DNA of 64,000 nucleotides, taken from positions 992,001-1,056,000 of the forward strand of contig NZ_CP027848.1 in the NCBI RefSeq assembly GCF_003019275.1, read 5' to 3'. This document shows, piece by piece, positions 26,137-41,143 of this stretch. The notes under the pieces are model-generated. The model worked only from the letters and a program-made list of their open reading frames with translations. It ran no database searches and was not told the DNA's origin. Origin of the DNA: Staphylococcus muscae. GTDB lineage: Bacteria; Bacillota; Bacilli; Staphylococcales; Staphylococcaceae. The position numbers and the translations under genes are program-made. Numbering within the stretch: position 1 is the first letter of the stretch; each line of letters begins with the position of its first letter.

Positions 26137-26943
26137 CTAATTCACACCTTTCTTTACAAAGTGTGTTCCAAACCAATGTTCAGACAGTAATTCTTCAAAA
26201 ACTTCGACTGAAATATCTTTACGCAGCTTGCCATCAAAAGTAACTGATATAGAACCTGTTTCTTCTGAGACGATGACAGTGAACGCATCGGATACTTCTG
26301 AAATACCAACGGCTGCACGATGACGAGTCCCCAAACTTTTAGCAATTTTCGGACTATCGGACAACGGCAAATAACTCGCTGCGGTCGCAATCTTATCTCC
26401 TTGAATAATCATTGCACCATCATGTAACGGTGTATTCGGAATAAAGACATTTGTTAATAATTCCTGCGAAATGTCTGAATGCATTGGAATACCCGTTTCA
26501 ATATAATCTTGTAATCCCGTTTCTTTTTCAAAAACAATCAATGCCCCAATACGGCGCTTTGCCATATATTGAACAGCTTTTGATACGGCATCAACAAGTT
26601 TTGGTACTTCTTCATAAGATGTGGTCGTATAGCGTTTAAAGAAGCTGCCACGCCCTAATTGCTCAAGCGCACGTCTGATCTCAGGTTGGAAGATAACAAT
26701 GATTGCTAAAAAGCCCCACTGCATCGCCAAATCAAACATCCTTGAAGTTGTTGTGAGTTGTAAGTATTCACTGACGGCTTTCCCGATTAGAATAAATAAT
26801 ATCCCTTTTAATAACTGAATGGCTTTCGTTCCCCTAAAAACTGCAATCAATAGGTAGATGACATACCAAACAATTAATAAATCTAGAATACCCGTGACAA
26901 CTTCAAGCGTACTTAATTTTTCAAAGAGATTTGAAATATGCAT
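26137..26943 (-). CDS. dacA: Membrane diadenylate cyclase
   Basis: CdaA/DacA condenses two ATP into c-di-AMP, which controls potassium and osmolyte balance and wall integrity. The 268-residue protein has three N-terminal membrane helices (about residues 13-85) and the DisA_N catalytic domain with LHDGAMII (Asp175-Gly-Ala) and GTRHRAAVGISE (Arg207-His-Arg). Start ATG 26943 follows GGAGGAGATGCT. First gene of the dacA-cdaR-glmM operon. The upstream gene rocF reads the same way across an 81-bp gap, where I see no clear terminator. Confidence 0.96.
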   Translation of the reverse strand: MHISNLFEKLSTLEVVTGILDLLIVWYVIYLLIAVFRGTKAIQLLKGILFILIGKAVSEYLQLTTTSRMFDLAMQWGFLAIIVIFQPEIRRALEQLGRGSFFKRYTTTSYEEVPKLVDAVSKAVQYMAKRRIGALIVFEKETGLQDYIETGIPMHSDISQELLTNVFIPNTPLHDGAMIIQGDKIATAASYLPLSDSPKIAKSLGTRHRAAVGISEVSDAFTVIVSEETGSISVTFDGKLRKDISVEVFEELLSEHWFGTHFVKKGVN

Positions 26944-27024
26944 AGCATCTCCTCCGGTAATCTATTCCCATAAGATCTATTATAACAAGGATAACAGTCA
27001 CTTGTCATATATCATTTGTGAAGA

Positions 27025-27930
27025 TTATAATAATGTTTCACCGAAGAACGAACCTAACAATGCCACCGCTTGTTCTGCTGTATGATTACCATTGTCTAAT
27101 AGTGGATTCACTTCTACTACATCCAATGAAGTAATTAACCCAGATTGCTGCAATAACTCTAGCGCAAAATGACTTTCGCGATATGTTAAACCACCCGACA
27201 CTTTCGTACCAGTTCCAGGCGTTTCATTTGGGTCTAAAGCATCTACATCCAACGACAAGTGAATACCATCCGTACGCTCTTTTAGGTATACAATCGTTTC
27301 TTGAATCACTGTCTTAATTCCTAACGCATCGATATCTGCCATCGTATACGTTTTAATACCATGTTTTTTAATATATTGCCGCTCACCATAATCTAAGTCG
27401 CGCATACCAATTAGTACAATACGATCAGGTGAGACTTTAGGTGACATACCACCAAGCTGTGCAAGTTGTTCATCCCCTTCTCCAGCAAGAATGCGAAGAG
27501 ACATGCCGTGTACATTGCCAGATGGTGATTCTTCAGGTATGTTCAAGTCACCATGTGCATCATACCAAATCACACCGAGTTGATCGTAGTGAGCACTCAC
27601 ACCTGATACAGAACCAATTGCTAGTGAATGATCACCACCTAGTACAACTGGGAAATGCCCTTGTGTGATGCTTTCAGATACCTTCTCCATTAATGTTTTA
27701 TTGTATGAGAAAATTTCTTCATAATTTCTCAGTCCTGACGTCTCAGCTTGTAGCTTTTCAACACTTACTTTTGGAACAGAAATATTCCCGCTGTCTAATA
27801 CTTCATGACCAATTCTTTGAAGTCTTTCAACAACTCCTGCATAACGAATTGCATCCGGGCCAAAATCCACACCGAATTTCCTTTGACCGAATAATACCGG
27901 TGCACCTATAAGCTCTATCTTTTTATTCAT
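27025..27930 (-). CDS. rocF: Arginase
   Basis: Arginase hydrolyses arginine to ornithine and urea, a manganese enzyme of arginine catabolism. The 301-residue protein carries all ureohydrolase metal motifs: GGDHSLA (His101), YDAHGDLN (Asp124, His126, Asp128) and SLDVDALDP (Asp228, Asp230). Start ATG 27930 follows AAGGGGGATTTT. It could supply ornithine for staphyloferrin A synthesis encoded 20 kb away, and urea for pH control; this connection is inference. Confidence 0.96.
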   Translation of the reverse strand: MNKKIELIGAPVLFGQRKFGVDFGPDAIRYAGVVERLQRIGHEVLDSGNISVPKVSVEKLQAETSGLRNYEEIFSYNKTLMEKVSESITQGHFPVVLGGDHSLAIGSVSGVSAHYDQLGVIWYDAHGDLNIPEESPSGNVHGMSLRILAGEGDEQLAQLGGMSPKVSPDRIVLIGMRDLDYGERQYIKKHGIKTYTMADIDALGIKTVIQETIVYLKERTDGIHLSLDVDALDPNETPGTGTKVSGGLTYRESHFALELLQQSGLITSLDVVEVNPLLDNGNHTAEQAVALLGSFFGETLL

Positions 27931-28203
27931 ATAAAATCCCCCTTGTTTTAGATCGCACTTGATAACCCCTTGAATGCATCAAGCGCATCATTGTCAGAAT
28001 AATCAAGCAATCGAATAAAATCAAGTATTTATATGCTAACTTTTATATAATTAAATAGTTTCATGCATTTTGACTTTCATTTTTAGTAGTTTTAATATAT
28101 CATTACACATAGGCGCATCATGTCTCCTCTTTATTTTTTGTTTAGTCACTTAAAATTATAGAGGCATGAGCGCTTTTTTTGTATCCAAATGATTTAAAAC
28201 ATA
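27931..28203. other. Intergenic region upstream of rocF
   Basis: About 270 bp of AT-rich sequence between rocF and the terminators of the rRNA/tRNA operon. It must hold the rocF promoter, but I see no confident operator, RNA element or small gene in it. Confidence 0.5.
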
Positions 28204-28238
28204 AAAAAGGCGGGATAGCATTTCATGCCATCCCACCA
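28204..28238 (-). terminator. Second terminator after the rRNA-tRNA operon
   Basis: On the minus strand GGTGGGATGGCAT pairs with ATGCTATCCCGCC around GAA, followed by TTTTTTATG. Confidence 0.88.
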
Positions 28239-28272
28239 CAAAAGGTGAACATCCTTTAAAACATAAAAAACC

Positions 28273-28302
28273 AAAAAAACCTACCTCGATTGAGATAGGG
28301 TT
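28273..28302 (-). terminator. First terminator after tRNA-Lys
   Basis: On the minus strand AACCCTATCTC pairs imperfectly with GAGGTAGGTT, followed by seven T residues. With the next hairpin it makes a tandem stop. Confidence 0.7.
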
Positions 28303-28307
28303 ACAAG

Positions 28308-28380
28308 TGAGCCATAGAGGATTCGAACCTCTGACCCTCTGATTAAAAGTCAGATGCTCTACCAACTGAGCTAATGGCTC
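28308..28380 (-). tRNA. tRNA-Lys (anticodon TTT)
   Basis: Cloverleaf with acceptor GAGCCAT/ATGGCTC, D-loop TTGGTAGAGC, anticodon loop CTTTTAA, and TTCGAAT in the T arm. CCA is not encoded. Last gene of the rrn operon. Confidence 0.96.
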
Positions 28381-28383
28381 TTA

Positions 28384-28458
28384 TGGCTGGGCTAGCTGGA
28401 TTCGAACCAGCGAGTGACGGAGTCAAAGTCCGTTGCCTTACCGCTTGGCTATAGCCCA
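28384..28458 (-). tRNA. tRNA-Gln (anticodon TTG)
   Basis: Acceptor TGGGCTA/TAGCCCA with encoded CCA; anticodon loop CTTTGAC; T arm GGTTCGAATCC. Confidence 0.96.
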
Positions 28459-28462
28459 AAGA

Positions 28463-28546
28463 TGGTGGAGGGGGGCAGATTCGAACTGCCGAACCCGAAG
28501 GAGCGGATTTACAGTCCGCCGCGTTTAGCCACTTCGCTACCCCTCC
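28463..28546 (-). tRNA. tRNA-Tyr (anticodon GTA)
   Basis: Class II tRNA of 84 bases with a long variable arm (CTCCTTCGGG), anticodon loop CTGTAAA and encoded CCA. Confidence 0.96.
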
Positions 28547-28562
28547 GCGTATAAAATTAAAA

Positions 28563-28638
28563 TGGTGGAGAATGACGGGTTCGAACCGCCGACCCTCTGC
28601 TTGTAAGGCAGATGCTCTCCCAGCTGAGCTAATTCTCC
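28563..28638 (-). tRNA. tRNA-Val (anticodon TAC)
   Basis: Acceptor GGAGAAT/ATTCTCC with encoded CCA; anticodon loop CTTACAA; T arm GGTTCGAACCC. Confidence 0.96.
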
Positions 28639-28646
28639 AAAAAAAG

Positions 28647-28718
28647 TGACCCCTACGGGACTCGAACCCGTGTTACCGCCGTGAAAGGGCGGTGTCTTAA
28701 CCGCTTGACCAAGGGGCC
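28647..28718 (-). tRNA. tRNA-Glu (anticodon TTC)
   Basis: Acceptor GGCCCCT with AGGGGTC; anticodon loop CTTTCAC; T arm GGGTTCGAGTCCC. CCA is not encoded. Confidence 0.95.
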
Positions 28719-28722
28719 TTAA

Positions 28723-28797
28723 TGGCTCCACAGGTAGGACTCGAACCTACGACCGATCGGTTAACAGCCGATAGCTCTACCACTGAGCTACTGTGGA
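28723..28797 (-). tRNA. tRNA-Asn (anticodon GTT)
   Basis: Acceptor TCCACAG/CTGTGGA with encoded CCA; anticodon loop CTGTTAA; first tRNA after the 5S gene. Confidence 0.96.
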
Positions 28798-28808
28798 TTA
28801 ATAAGATT

Positions 28809-28923
28809 ACCTGGCACCGTCCTACTCTAGCGGAACGTCAGTTCAACTACCATCGGCGCTAAAGAGCTTAACTTCTGTGTTCGGCATGGGAACAGGTGTG
28901 ACCTCTTTGCCATTGGCACCAGA
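28809..28923 (-). rRNA. rrf: 5S ribosomal RNA
   Basis: 115 bases starting TCTGGTGCCAATGGCAAAGA and ending GGTGCCAGGT, with the conserved CCGAACACAGAAGTTAAGC in loop B/C. Placed between 23S and tRNA-Asn. Confidence 0.96.
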
Positions 28924-28999
28924 TAAATTTGAATGTTATACATTCAAAACTAGATAGTAAGTATATCAGTTACACAAACAAAACCTTGTGAAAAAATTT

Positions 29000-33959
<4,960 letters not shown>

Positions 33960-34240
33960 AGAAGTAAGCTTGATATAGCTCGATATAGCTCGTTTGATTG
34001 TTTAAGTCAATCACTCTTGAAAGTACTACTCTGAGTACTCAAATTATCGGAATTAACGTTGACATATTGTCATTCAGTTTTCAATGTTCATCTTCACTTG
34101 AATTAAGTTTTAACAACTTTATTTGTTTCAAGACTTAATCAATCATAAATCATTTTAAAAACTTTATCAATAGTAACTTTTACACTATCGTTTTCGTTCG
34201 CCTTTGATTTATGCTCAATCGTCGTTTTTGCGACTTTAAT
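33960..34240 (-). other. rRNA operon leader
   Basis: About 280 bp between promoter and 16S. It carries short duplicated words (GATATAGCTC at the 16S side) and sequence similar to the spacer segments, consistent with 16S processing stems. No gene seen. The rest of the gap to 34486 (mrp side) is AT-rich with nothing clear beyond the promoter. Confidence 0.6.
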
Positions 34241-34269
34241 ATCTTAACAAGTGATTTATTTGTTGTCAA
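34241..34269 (-). promoter_or_regulatory. Strong sigma-A promoter of the rRNA operon
   Basis: On the minus strand TTGACA (34269-34264), 17-bp spacer, TAAGAT (34246-34241), preceded by an A/T-rich upstream element. It points into the 16S leader. Confidence 0.88.
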
Positions 34270-34486
34270 CCATAAAATAAAATTCATTTTTTATTTTTGA
34301 TTTATATGAACTCTCGCTCACAAGAAATTATTCTACTGCCTTTACAAGAAAAAATCAAGTCTCATTTTTAATTTTTATATTTTTATTTTTACGTCTCACA
34401 ACACAATACGACAACGATACTGATATATAATAAAAAGCCAGAAAAGATGCTACTTCAACACCCTTTCTAGCTATGATCTCTTCATA

Positions 34487-35551
34487 TTACTTCGCTGTTT
34501 TCTCAATAATTTTACGTGCAATAGATTGATAGATTTCACCTAATTTATCTTCTGGCTGATAAATAGATGGTGCAAAGTCTACTGGTTTCCATGATGGTTG
34601 TTCTAATGGTAATTGGCCAAGAAGGTCTGTTTGCAACTCATCTGCAAGCTTTTGACCGCCACCTTGTCCGAATACATATTCTTTGTTACCTGTTTCTTTA
34701 CTTTCAAAGTAAGACATGTTTTCGATAACACCTAAAATAGAATGCTCTGTATGTTTTGCCATTGCACCGGCACGTGCTGCAACAAATGCTGCTGTTGGGT
34801 GAGGTGTTGTGACAATAATTTCCTTACTTGATGGTAGCATTGTATGAACATCAAGTGCCACGTCTCCTGTTCCAGGCGGTAGGTCTAGAATAAGATAATC
34901 TAAATCTCCCCATTTTACATCAGTGAAGAAGTTCGTCAACATTTTACCTAGCATAGGTCCACGCCAAATAACAGGTGCATTTTCTTCTACAAAGAATGCC
35001 ATTGAGATGACTTTAACACCATGACGCTCAACTGGTACTACGGTTTTACCTTCAATACCTGGTTTTTCATCAATACCCATCATATCAGGAACACTAAAAC
35101 CGTAAATATCTGCGTCGATCAGTCCGACACGCTTGCCTTCACGCGCAAGTGAGACAGCTAAGTTGACAGCAACAGTTGATTTACCAACGCCGCCTTTACC
35201 TGAAGCAACAGCTATAAATTCTAAGTCATTGCCTTGTGCGATAAATTGTTCGATCGTTTGTTGTTCTTCTTCCTTGCTACCACGATATTTGGATACCGTT
35301 TCTTCCGGTAGTTCTTCAAAGCGAATACCGACTGTTTTCGCACCGTTTTCTTTTAACTTTTCAACAATTTCCATTTGTAAATCTAATTGTGTTTGTCCAC
35401 CTAATTGCGCCATCGCAACTTTGACACTCACATGTTCTTTCTCTTCTTTAACTGATACATCTATGACGCCACCTGTTTCACTAAGTGGCACATGAATAAT
35501 TGGATCATTGATTTCTCCAACGAGTGTTTTCACTTGTTCTACTGTTAACAC
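34487..35551 (-). CDS. Mrp/NBP35-type P-loop iron-sulfur carrier
   Basis: A 354-residue ApbC/Mrp-family protein thought to carry or transfer Fe-S clusters to apoproteins in an ATP-dependent way. The N-terminal MIP18-like domain (about residues 1-85) is followed by the deviant Walker A ASGKGGVGKST (about 116-126), switch region LIDADIYGFSVPDMMG and LILDLPPGTGDV. The usual C-terminal CxxC pair is not evident, as in many Firmicutes members. GTG 35551 follows AAGGAGAG; an in-frame GTG 24 bp upstream has no proper site. Conserved position between the rRNA operon and the sdrM-sepA cluster. Confidence 0.88.
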   Translation of the reverse strand: MLTVEQVKTLVGEINDPIIHVPLSETGGVIDVSVKEEKEHVSVKVAMAQLGGQTQLDLQMEIVEKLKENGAKTVGIRFEELPEETVSKYRGSKEEEQQTIEQFIAQGNDLEFIAVASGKGGVGKSTVAVNLAVSLAREGKRVGLIDADIYGFSVPDMMGIDEKPGIEGKTVVPVERHGVKVISMAFFVEENAPVIWRGPMLGKMLTNFFTDVKWGDLDYLILDLPPGTGDVALDVHTMLPSSKEIIVTTPHPTAAFVAARAGAMAKHTEHSILGVIENMSYFESKETGNKEYVFGQGGGQKLADELQTDLLGQLPLEQPSWKPVDFAPSIYQPEDKLGEIYQSIARKIIEKTAK

Positions 35552-35655
35552 GGATGATCTCTCCTTTTTGTACACGTTTGTATATAGTTTAACAAAATAT
35601 AAAGCGATTGCATAAGGTAAAAGCCCTGATTTCTCGCAAAAAGTCCCCTATTCCT

Positions 35656-35706
35656 AAAAAACTGACTCGAAAAGTCTACATTAAGGCTTTCCAAGTCAGT
35701 TTTTTC
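35656..35706 (-). terminator. Terminator after the sdrM-sepA-MFS cluster
   Basis: AAAAAACTGACT pairs with AGTCAGTTTTTT across a partly paired loop. Confidence 0.8.
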
Positions 35707-35723
35707 TGCTTAATATCTAATTA

Positions 35724-37196
35724 TTAATGTGCCGTTTTATTAGACGCTTGCCATTGCTTACGTGGTTTAGGCGTTTTAATTTTTTTACCGCGATCATATA
35801 TGAAGAAACTGATAACAAATCCGATAAGCACTAGGACTGTTGTAACATAAAATGCCAAATCAACACCTGCTGCCATTGCTTCTCGTTGTACAAGTGATGT
35901 TGACATACCTGTTGGGGCAACATAATGTGCGGCGCCAAGTGACATCAACGTCACCATTAATGCTGTTCCCATAGAGCCAGCAATTGTTCGCAATGTATTC
36001 ATAATCGCCGTGCCATGTGACATCATTTCATTTGAAAGGGAGTTTATTCCCGCAGTATTCAACGGCATCATAATTAACGAAATTGCGAACAGACGAATAG
36101 TGTACATACTAATAACATAGAGATATGCTGTATGTCCTGTTAACTGAGACATCATAAATGTTGAAACTAATAATATTGCAAACCCCGGTATGACTAGTAC
36201 CCGTGCACCAAATTTATCATAAAGTCGTCCCGTAATAACGGACATAATACCATTAATAACTGCGCCAGGTAACACAACTAAACCGGATAACATTGCTGAT
36301 AAGCCTAAGGAGTTTTGGACGTACAATGGAATTAACAATGCAGGCCCTACCATAGATGTAAAAGCGATCATAGAGGCGATAGATGTCAATGTAAAAGTGC
36401 GTGTTTCAAAAGCGTGTAAGTTCAAAATTGGATTGTCGATTTTAAGTTGACGAACAACAAAGATACCGACAATTAAAAGGCTAATTAATAAACTAACAAA
36501 GACAATAGGATGATGGAAACCTTGTGACCCTGCAATACTGAAGGAATAAAGCATCAGCCCAAATCCTAATGTAGAAAGTACGACAGATAGCTTATCCAAA
36601 ACAACAGGTCTCGTATCACTAAAGTTACGCATGTAAACCATTCCGAATATATAACCGATTACTGCAACAACAACAACGACATACAGCGGCGCACGCCAAG
36701 AAAAATGATCTACGAGCACACCGGATAACGTAGGTCCAATTGCCGGTGCAAACTGAATAACCAATCCGGAAAGCCCCATGGCGAATCCACGTCGGTCTTT
36801 AGGGAAAAGTGAAAACATTGTAAATTGACTCAGTGGCATGATAATACCTGCACCCATCGCTTGTATCACACGTGCAATCATCAGTGTCATAAAGTTTGGT
36901 GACAAGGCAGCAGTCACAGAACCAATTAAAAACATCCCCATTGCTATAATGTACAATCTACGCGTAGGGATGCGATCCATAAAATAGGCTGTCAGCGGAA
37001 TCATGATACCATTCACAAGCATAAAACCAGTAACCAGCCACTGGGATGTACTCTCATCAATGTTTAATCCATGCATAATTGCAGGAAGTGCTGTATTCAA
37101 TAAAGTCTGGTTCAGGATGGCAATGAAGGCGCTGATGAGCATGACTGCAACAATAATATTTCGTTGCTCTCTACTAACTTGAACTTGAGATGTCAT
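35724..37196 (-). CDS. DHA2-family MFS multidrug efflux protein
   Basis: A 490-residue drug:H+ antiporter with 14 predicted helices. Motif A-like sequence is AYFMDRIPTRRLY after helix 2, and motif C is GLVIQFAPAIGPTLSGVLVD in helix 5. It is the third gene of the sdrM-sepA cluster, 80 bp after sepA, matching the SA1970 position in S. aureus, where the homologue is described as a lincomycin-type efflux protein. ATG 37196 follows GAGAGGAG by seven bases; the longer frame from 37253 lacks a site. The C-terminal tail is basic (KKIKTPKPRKQW). Substrates not deducible. Confidence 0.88.
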   Translation of the reverse strand: MTSQVQVSREQRNIIVAVMLISAFIAILNQTLLNTALPAIMHGLNIDESTSQWLVTGFMLVNGIMIPLTAYFMDRIPTRRLYIIAMGMFLIGSVTAALSPNFMTLMIARVIQAMGAGIIMPLSQFTMFSLFPKDRRGFAMGLSGLVIQFAPAIGPTLSGVLVDHFSWRAPLYVVVVVAVIGYIFGMVYMRNFSDTRPVVLDKLSVVLSTLGFGLMLYSFSIAGSQGFHHPIVFVSLLISLLIVGIFVVRQLKIDNPILNLHAFETRTFTLTSIASMIAFTSMVGPALLIPLYVQNSLGLSAMLSGLVVLPGAVINGIMSVITGRLYDKFGARVLVIPGFAILLVSTFMMSQLTGHTAYLYVISMYTIRLFAISLIMMPLNTAGINSLSNEMMSHGTAIMNTLRTIAGSMGTALMVTLMSLGAAHYVAPTGMSTSLVQREAMAAGVDLAFYVTTVLVLIGFVISFFIYDRGKKIKTPKPRKQWQASNKTAH

Positions 37197-37276
37197 ATTC
37201 ATTCTCCTCTCTTTCAACCATTTTATTCTACGCCTATAAATTTCTATTGGCAAATTAATAAACCGACACCCCCTAT

Positions 37277-37732
37277 TTATGGACGTCGATTCAAATCTTC
37301 AGAGTCTGGGTAGAAGACTTCCTTGCATAGATATAAAAAAGCAATAATCAACATCAATACCCAGTAATCAATATGAATTTTTGTATAATAAATATGCACC
37401 ATATAATAGAACATTACAACCATTACTGTATAGGTAATCAAGTGAAATGTTGTCCCTTTTAAATACGGGCTGGCATACAATTTTTTACGCAAAAGGTCCA
37501 TCGTATATTCGATACAAAATATGACGAAATAACTCAATAAAATATAACTGCCATAATATATCAAATTGTCATAAAATCCTTTGTTGTATTCAAACTCACC
37601 TAACTGTAAAAAAATCAAAATACGACTCAAACCATATAAACCAAATGCTAACAATATTAAGAAAACCATACCTGAAATGATAAAAATAGAGAGTACAACA
37701 AATAAGGACATCATATTAAATTTACCTTTCAT
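37277..37732 (-). CDS. sepA: SepA-type small multidrug efflux protein
   Basis: A 151-residue membrane protein with four hydrophobic segments. It closely resembles S. aureus SepA, sharing FGLYGLSRILI, YDNLIYYGSYI, TFHLITYTV and the C-terminal FYPDSEDLNRRP. SepA has been linked to antiseptic and acriflavine resistance but belongs to no large transporter superfamily. The S. aureus protein is 157 residues. ATG 37732 follows GGGGGGAACAGC; GTG 37756 would give 159 residues but has no site. It lies 27 bp after sdrM in the same operon. Confidence 0.93.
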   Translation of the reverse strand: MKGKFNMMSLFVVLSIFIISGMVFLILLAFGLYGLSRILIFLQLGEFEYNKGFYDNLIYYGSYILLSYFVIFCIEYTMDLLRKKLYASPYLKGTTFHLITYTVMVVMFYYMVHIYYTKIHIDYWVLMLIIAFLYLCKEVFYPDSEDLNRRP

Positions 37733-37759
37733 GCTGTTCCCCCCATTTCCTATCACTTC

Positions 37760-39088
37760 TTAAACTTCATGTTTGTTCACGACAGACCATACAATCATCA
37801 ACATGAGTACGACAAACAAGCTCGTTGCCATTACATTTTGAATTGGCCATGATGTCCACGATACTTGCCATGCGTAAACTATACCAACTACTGCCGAGCC
37901 AGTCGCATTGCCCAAATTACGTGTCAATGTAAATAACGACATCATTTTCTTCATATGATTTTGTGTCGCAGTTTCTTGAACAACAATACTATCTTTTGTA
38001 TAAAGCATACCAAAACTCAATCCTACGACAAACATCACAATGGCAATGATACTGATTTTTGTTGCACCGAGAAACATACTCATACTTCCCAATATGAGTA
38101 TAGTAAATGCTAACAAGTAAATCCCTTTCGTCGAGAGTCGTGCTTCTATTTTATCCAGAGTAAAATTAATGAGCAACCATGCCATTGTGAGCGGAAAAAC
38201 AATCAAACCACTTTGTAGCGGTGTCAAATGTAAATAGTCTTGCAAATACGTTGGCACAAAGACATTGAAGCCAATCAATACAAATGCAACGAAGAAGTCT
38301 GTAAAAAAAGCACGTGAAATTTTAGGTTGGAACTCACTCATCGGTAAAAATGGTGATGTATGACGTCTCGATACATAAAACAAGAATACACTACATAAAA
38401 CTACCAAGAAAATACCTATTGATGAGAGCGTCAATGAGATGGGTGTTACCATCGCTCCAATTAACAAGAAAATAAGCACATAAAATATAAGCATTCCCGC
38501 ATAATCTACTTTTTGTCGTACAACTTTTTCATCTTCAAAATGATAGGCATAAAGTACGAAAAAGAAAGCAACCAACCCAATCGGAACATTGATATAAAAC
38601 AGCCAATGCCATGTCGCAACTTCTAGTATAAAACCACCAAGAAACGGACCTAAAATACTAGAAATACCCCAAACACTTCCTACAATCCCCATTACTTTAT
38701 ATCGGAAGGGTATTTCGAAAGCTAACTTAGGAATTATTTGTGCTAAAGACATATTCACCCCTGCACCGATACCTTGAATGAAACGGGCAATAATTAACAC
38801 TTCAAAGCTCGGACTTAAACCAGACAGTAAACTACCGCCAATAAACAACACTAATCCTATCATTGTGACGTAGATCACCTTCACACGTGACATCAACTCA
38901 CTCAACAGCGGGATAACGAGAACTATCCCTACGAAATAAACAGTAAAAACAAGCGAAATCGGCAGTGTTGCATTGAGATCATCTCGAATAGTAGGTAAGG
39001 CAAGAGAGACGATAGATGTTTCAATTGCGGACATAAACATAATGAGTACGAGTGAAATAATGACACTAATTTTTTTAAAACTCATCAT
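37760..39088 (-). CDS. sdrM: MFS multidrug efflux protein SdrM
   Basis: About 442 residues and 14 helices of the DHA2 family. The N-terminus MMSFKKISVIISLVLIMFMS and motif C region GSVWGISSILGPFLGGFILE are visible, as is LPTIRDDLNA in the first loop. Its order before sepA identifies it with S. aureus SdrM, which exports norfloxacin and dyes. Two tandem ATGs follow GAAAGGAGAGTT; the first (39088) is given, the second is equally possible. First gene of a three-gene efflux operon. Confidence 0.9.
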   Translation of the reverse strand: MMSFKKISVIISLVLIMFMSAIETSIVSLALPTIRDDLNATLPISLVFTVYFVGIVLVIPLLSELMSRVKVIYVTMIGLVLFIGGSLLSGLSPSFEVLIIARFIQGIGAGVNMSLAQIIPKLAFEIPFRYKVMGIVGSVWGISSILGPFLGGFILEVATWHWLFYINVPIGLVAFFFVLYAYHFEDEKVVRQKVDYAGMLIFYVLIFLLIGAMVTPISLTLSSIGIFLVVLCSVFLFYVSRRHTSPFLPMSEFQPKISRAFFTDFFVAFVLIGFNVFVPTYLQDYLHLTPLQSGLIVFPLTMAWLLINFTLDKIEARLSTKGIYLLAFTILILGSMSMFLGATKISIIAIVMFVVGLSFGMLYTKDSIVVQETATQNHMKKMMSLFTLTRNLGNATGSAVVGIVYAWQVSWTSWPIQNVMATSLFVVLMLMIVWSVVNKHEV

Positions 39089-39185
39089 AACTCTCCTTTC
39101 AAACATTTCACACAAAAGGCTAGGGTTCACTTCAACAATGAATTCCTAGCCAACAAATACTACTTATTTATTTAAGTTCTTGGTA

Positions 39186-39884
39186 CTACATAAAATAGAG
39201 AATGCCTACGAAATGGAAAAGTGAGGCAATCAATATAAAAATGTGCCAAATCATGTGGAAGTATGGGCGATTCTTTTGAGCATAAAACCAAGCACCAATC
39301 GTATATGAGATACCACCTAGTAAAATAAAAATTAAGAACCACCATAACCCTTTGCCAATGATAATAGGTCCATAAATAATACCTACCCATCCCATTAATA
39401 AATAGATCATTAAGCTGAGTTTAGGATTCACTTTTGTAGCAATCGCTTTATATAAAATTCCCCAAATTGTAGTTGCCCACAAAATAATCATAATCGTCCA
39501 ACCGAGCCAACCGCCTACTAACACGAGTGAGACAGGCGTGTACGTTCCTGATATTGCGACATAAATCATACTGTGATCAATAATACGCATCACGTACTTA
39601 TGCGGAGAATTTTGTTGCATGGAATGATATACCGTTGAAGACATAAACATTAAAAACAAACTTATTACAAAAATAGAAACACTGACCGACATTAAAACAC
39701 CGTGGTTAATGTAACTATAAACTGCAGCATATGGCAATGCGATCAGCATCAGAATCGCTGCCACACCATGAGATACAGAATTTCCAATCTCTTCACCAAA
39801 AGTTAATGGATTGATTTCTTTGAATGTCTCAAGGGCTGTTTTTTTCTTCACCTTCTTCGCATTCACTGCATCTACTTTCGACAT
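39186..39884 (-). CDS. Hemolysin-III/TrhA-type (PAQR) membrane protein
   Basis: A 232-residue protein with seven membrane segments. PAQR-family marks are the Ser and His in MSSTVYHSM (helix 2-3), DHSMIYVAISGTYTP and the C-terminal HMIWHIFILIASLFHFVGIL, whose His residues with the earlier His and Asp form a zinc site in related hydrolase-like membrane proteins. Older annotation calls this hemolysin III, though true hemolytic activity is doubtful. Bacterial TrhA members affect membrane homeostasis. It begins nine bases after the uridylyltransferase stop, so the two are an operon. Confidence 0.9.
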   Translation of the reverse strand: MSKVDAVNAKKVKKKTALETFKEINPLTFGEEIGNSVSHGVAAILMLIALPYAAVYSYINHGVLMSVSVSIFVISLFLMFMSSTVYHSMQQNSPHKYVMRIIDHSMIYVAISGTYTPVSLVLVGGWLGWTIMIILWATTIWGILYKAIATKVNPKLSLMIYLLMGWVGIIYGPIIIGKGLWWFLIFILLGGISYTIGAWFYAQKNRPYFHMIWHIFILIASLFHFVGILYFM

Positions 39885-39892
39885 CTTATCAC

Positions 39893-41083
39893 CTACTCTA
39901 TAATATTCAAACGTCTCAAGTCGACAGTTGCCGTCTCAACGCTGTCTTTACCTTCTTTATTCTTTAATGGACTAAACTCTTCTTCACGTGGTACTTGTAA
40001 CGTGATGAATGTATTTGCGTATTCGAAAATATCAAAATAAAATAACTCAAATTTAAGTGTTGGCCGTGTTACTACACCAAAGTCTTCATCTAACTGTTCA
40101 AGTTGTTTGATTGCTAAATGATATGGTAATGCTTTATCTACTGCTTGATTGATAAAATCAAGACGGAATGCATGAATACCAATGTTAGCATTGTTAAAGT
40201 TATCCGCTGCACCATCAGCTAGCTCAGAATACTCTAATACAGCATCTTTGCCTGCTTTCGATACAAGTCGTCCTACTGACTCCCCCGGTTTTGGCGCAAT
40301 TGACTTCGATGTTACATCCTTTTGATGGTGCACCGTAAACCCTGCGAATAATGGATCTAAGACACGCACAAGCACATTATCAATATTGTTCATAAATACA
40401 TACTCGTTACCATTTTCAATCATCTGTGACAGAAAACCTGCTTTTTTCAATGATTTGAAGACACCACCATTACCGTTTGGCGTTTCCATAATTCGACCTG
40501 TTTTATCAAAAATCAACTGTCCCGCTTCATTCAACGCCACCATATTATCTTGCTTGTAAAAATAAATATGTTCTTGTGGGTAATTAAAATAGCGATGTGT
40601 TTCAAAAAACGCACGTGTTTCTTCATCGTTGATATCACTTGTCATAATATACCAATCAACGAAACGCCCTGTATCTTTTTGAAGTTGTAACAATTGATCT
40701 GCTTGTAGTTCAAACAAACTTTTATTACCTAGCGTAAATGTTCCTTTAGGCCCTTTATGTCCTAGACGAGTGCCTTGCCCACCAGCCATAAGTAATACCG
40801 CAAACTTACCATCACGAATGGCTTCCAATCCTTTTTCAGTATATAAAGCAATCGCTTCATCTGTTAATGATGCACGTTGCTCAAAGTCAACTTCTTGAAC
40901 GTCAGAAACATCATCAATCTCTTGTCTATTCACATAAACATCATTGTATAACGACTGAATATCTGCCAAATCTAATGACTGGATTTTATCATTTAGACGT
41001 TCTTTTTCATTTGTACTCATCATTTTTTCATATTCACACAAATGTGCCTGATTAACCTTCTCTAATTTATTCTTATCTAACAT
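39893..41083 (-). CDS. UDPGP-family uridylyltransferase
   Basis: A 396-residue nucleotidyltransferase of the eukaryote-like UDP-N-acetylglucosamine pyrophosphorylase family. The nucleotide loop is [20 protein letters not shown] (about residues 95-114), with substrate motifs [27 protein letters not shown] and [11 protein letters not shown]. It matches the S. aureus SA1974 type protein in sequence and place. [20 protein letters not shown] is taken as the start by homology; the ribosome binding site AAGGAG lies 14 bases upstream, unusually far. The natural sugar is not established. Confidence 0.92.
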   Translation of the reverse strand: MLDKNKLEKVNQAHLCEYEKMMSTNEKERLNDKIQSLDLADIQSLYNDVYVNRQEIDDVSDVQEVDFEQRASLTDEAIALYTEKGLEAIRDGKFAVLLMAGGQGTRLGHKGPKGTFTLGNKSLFELQADQLLQLQKDTGRFVDWYIMTSDINDEETRAFFETHRYFNYPQEHIYFYKQDNMVALNEAGQLIFDKTGRIMETPNGNGGVFKSLKKAGFLSQMIENGNEYVFMNNIDNVLVRVLDPLFAGFTVHHQKDVTSKSIAPKPGESVGRLVSKAGKDAVLEYSELADGAADNFNNANIGIHAFRLDFINQAVDKALPYHLAIKQLEQLDEDFGVVTRPTLKFELFYFDIFEYANTFITLQVPREEEFSPLKNKEGKDSVETATVDLRRLNIIE

Positions 41084-41143
41084 AACTTTGTATTCCGCTC
41101 CTTTTGAATGAATCATTCATATACTTCACTCTTTTCTATCCAA

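Noticed and set aside
39186..39884. True hemolysin toxin
   Set aside because: The sequence is a seven-helix PAQR/TrhA membrane protein; the hemolysin name is historical.
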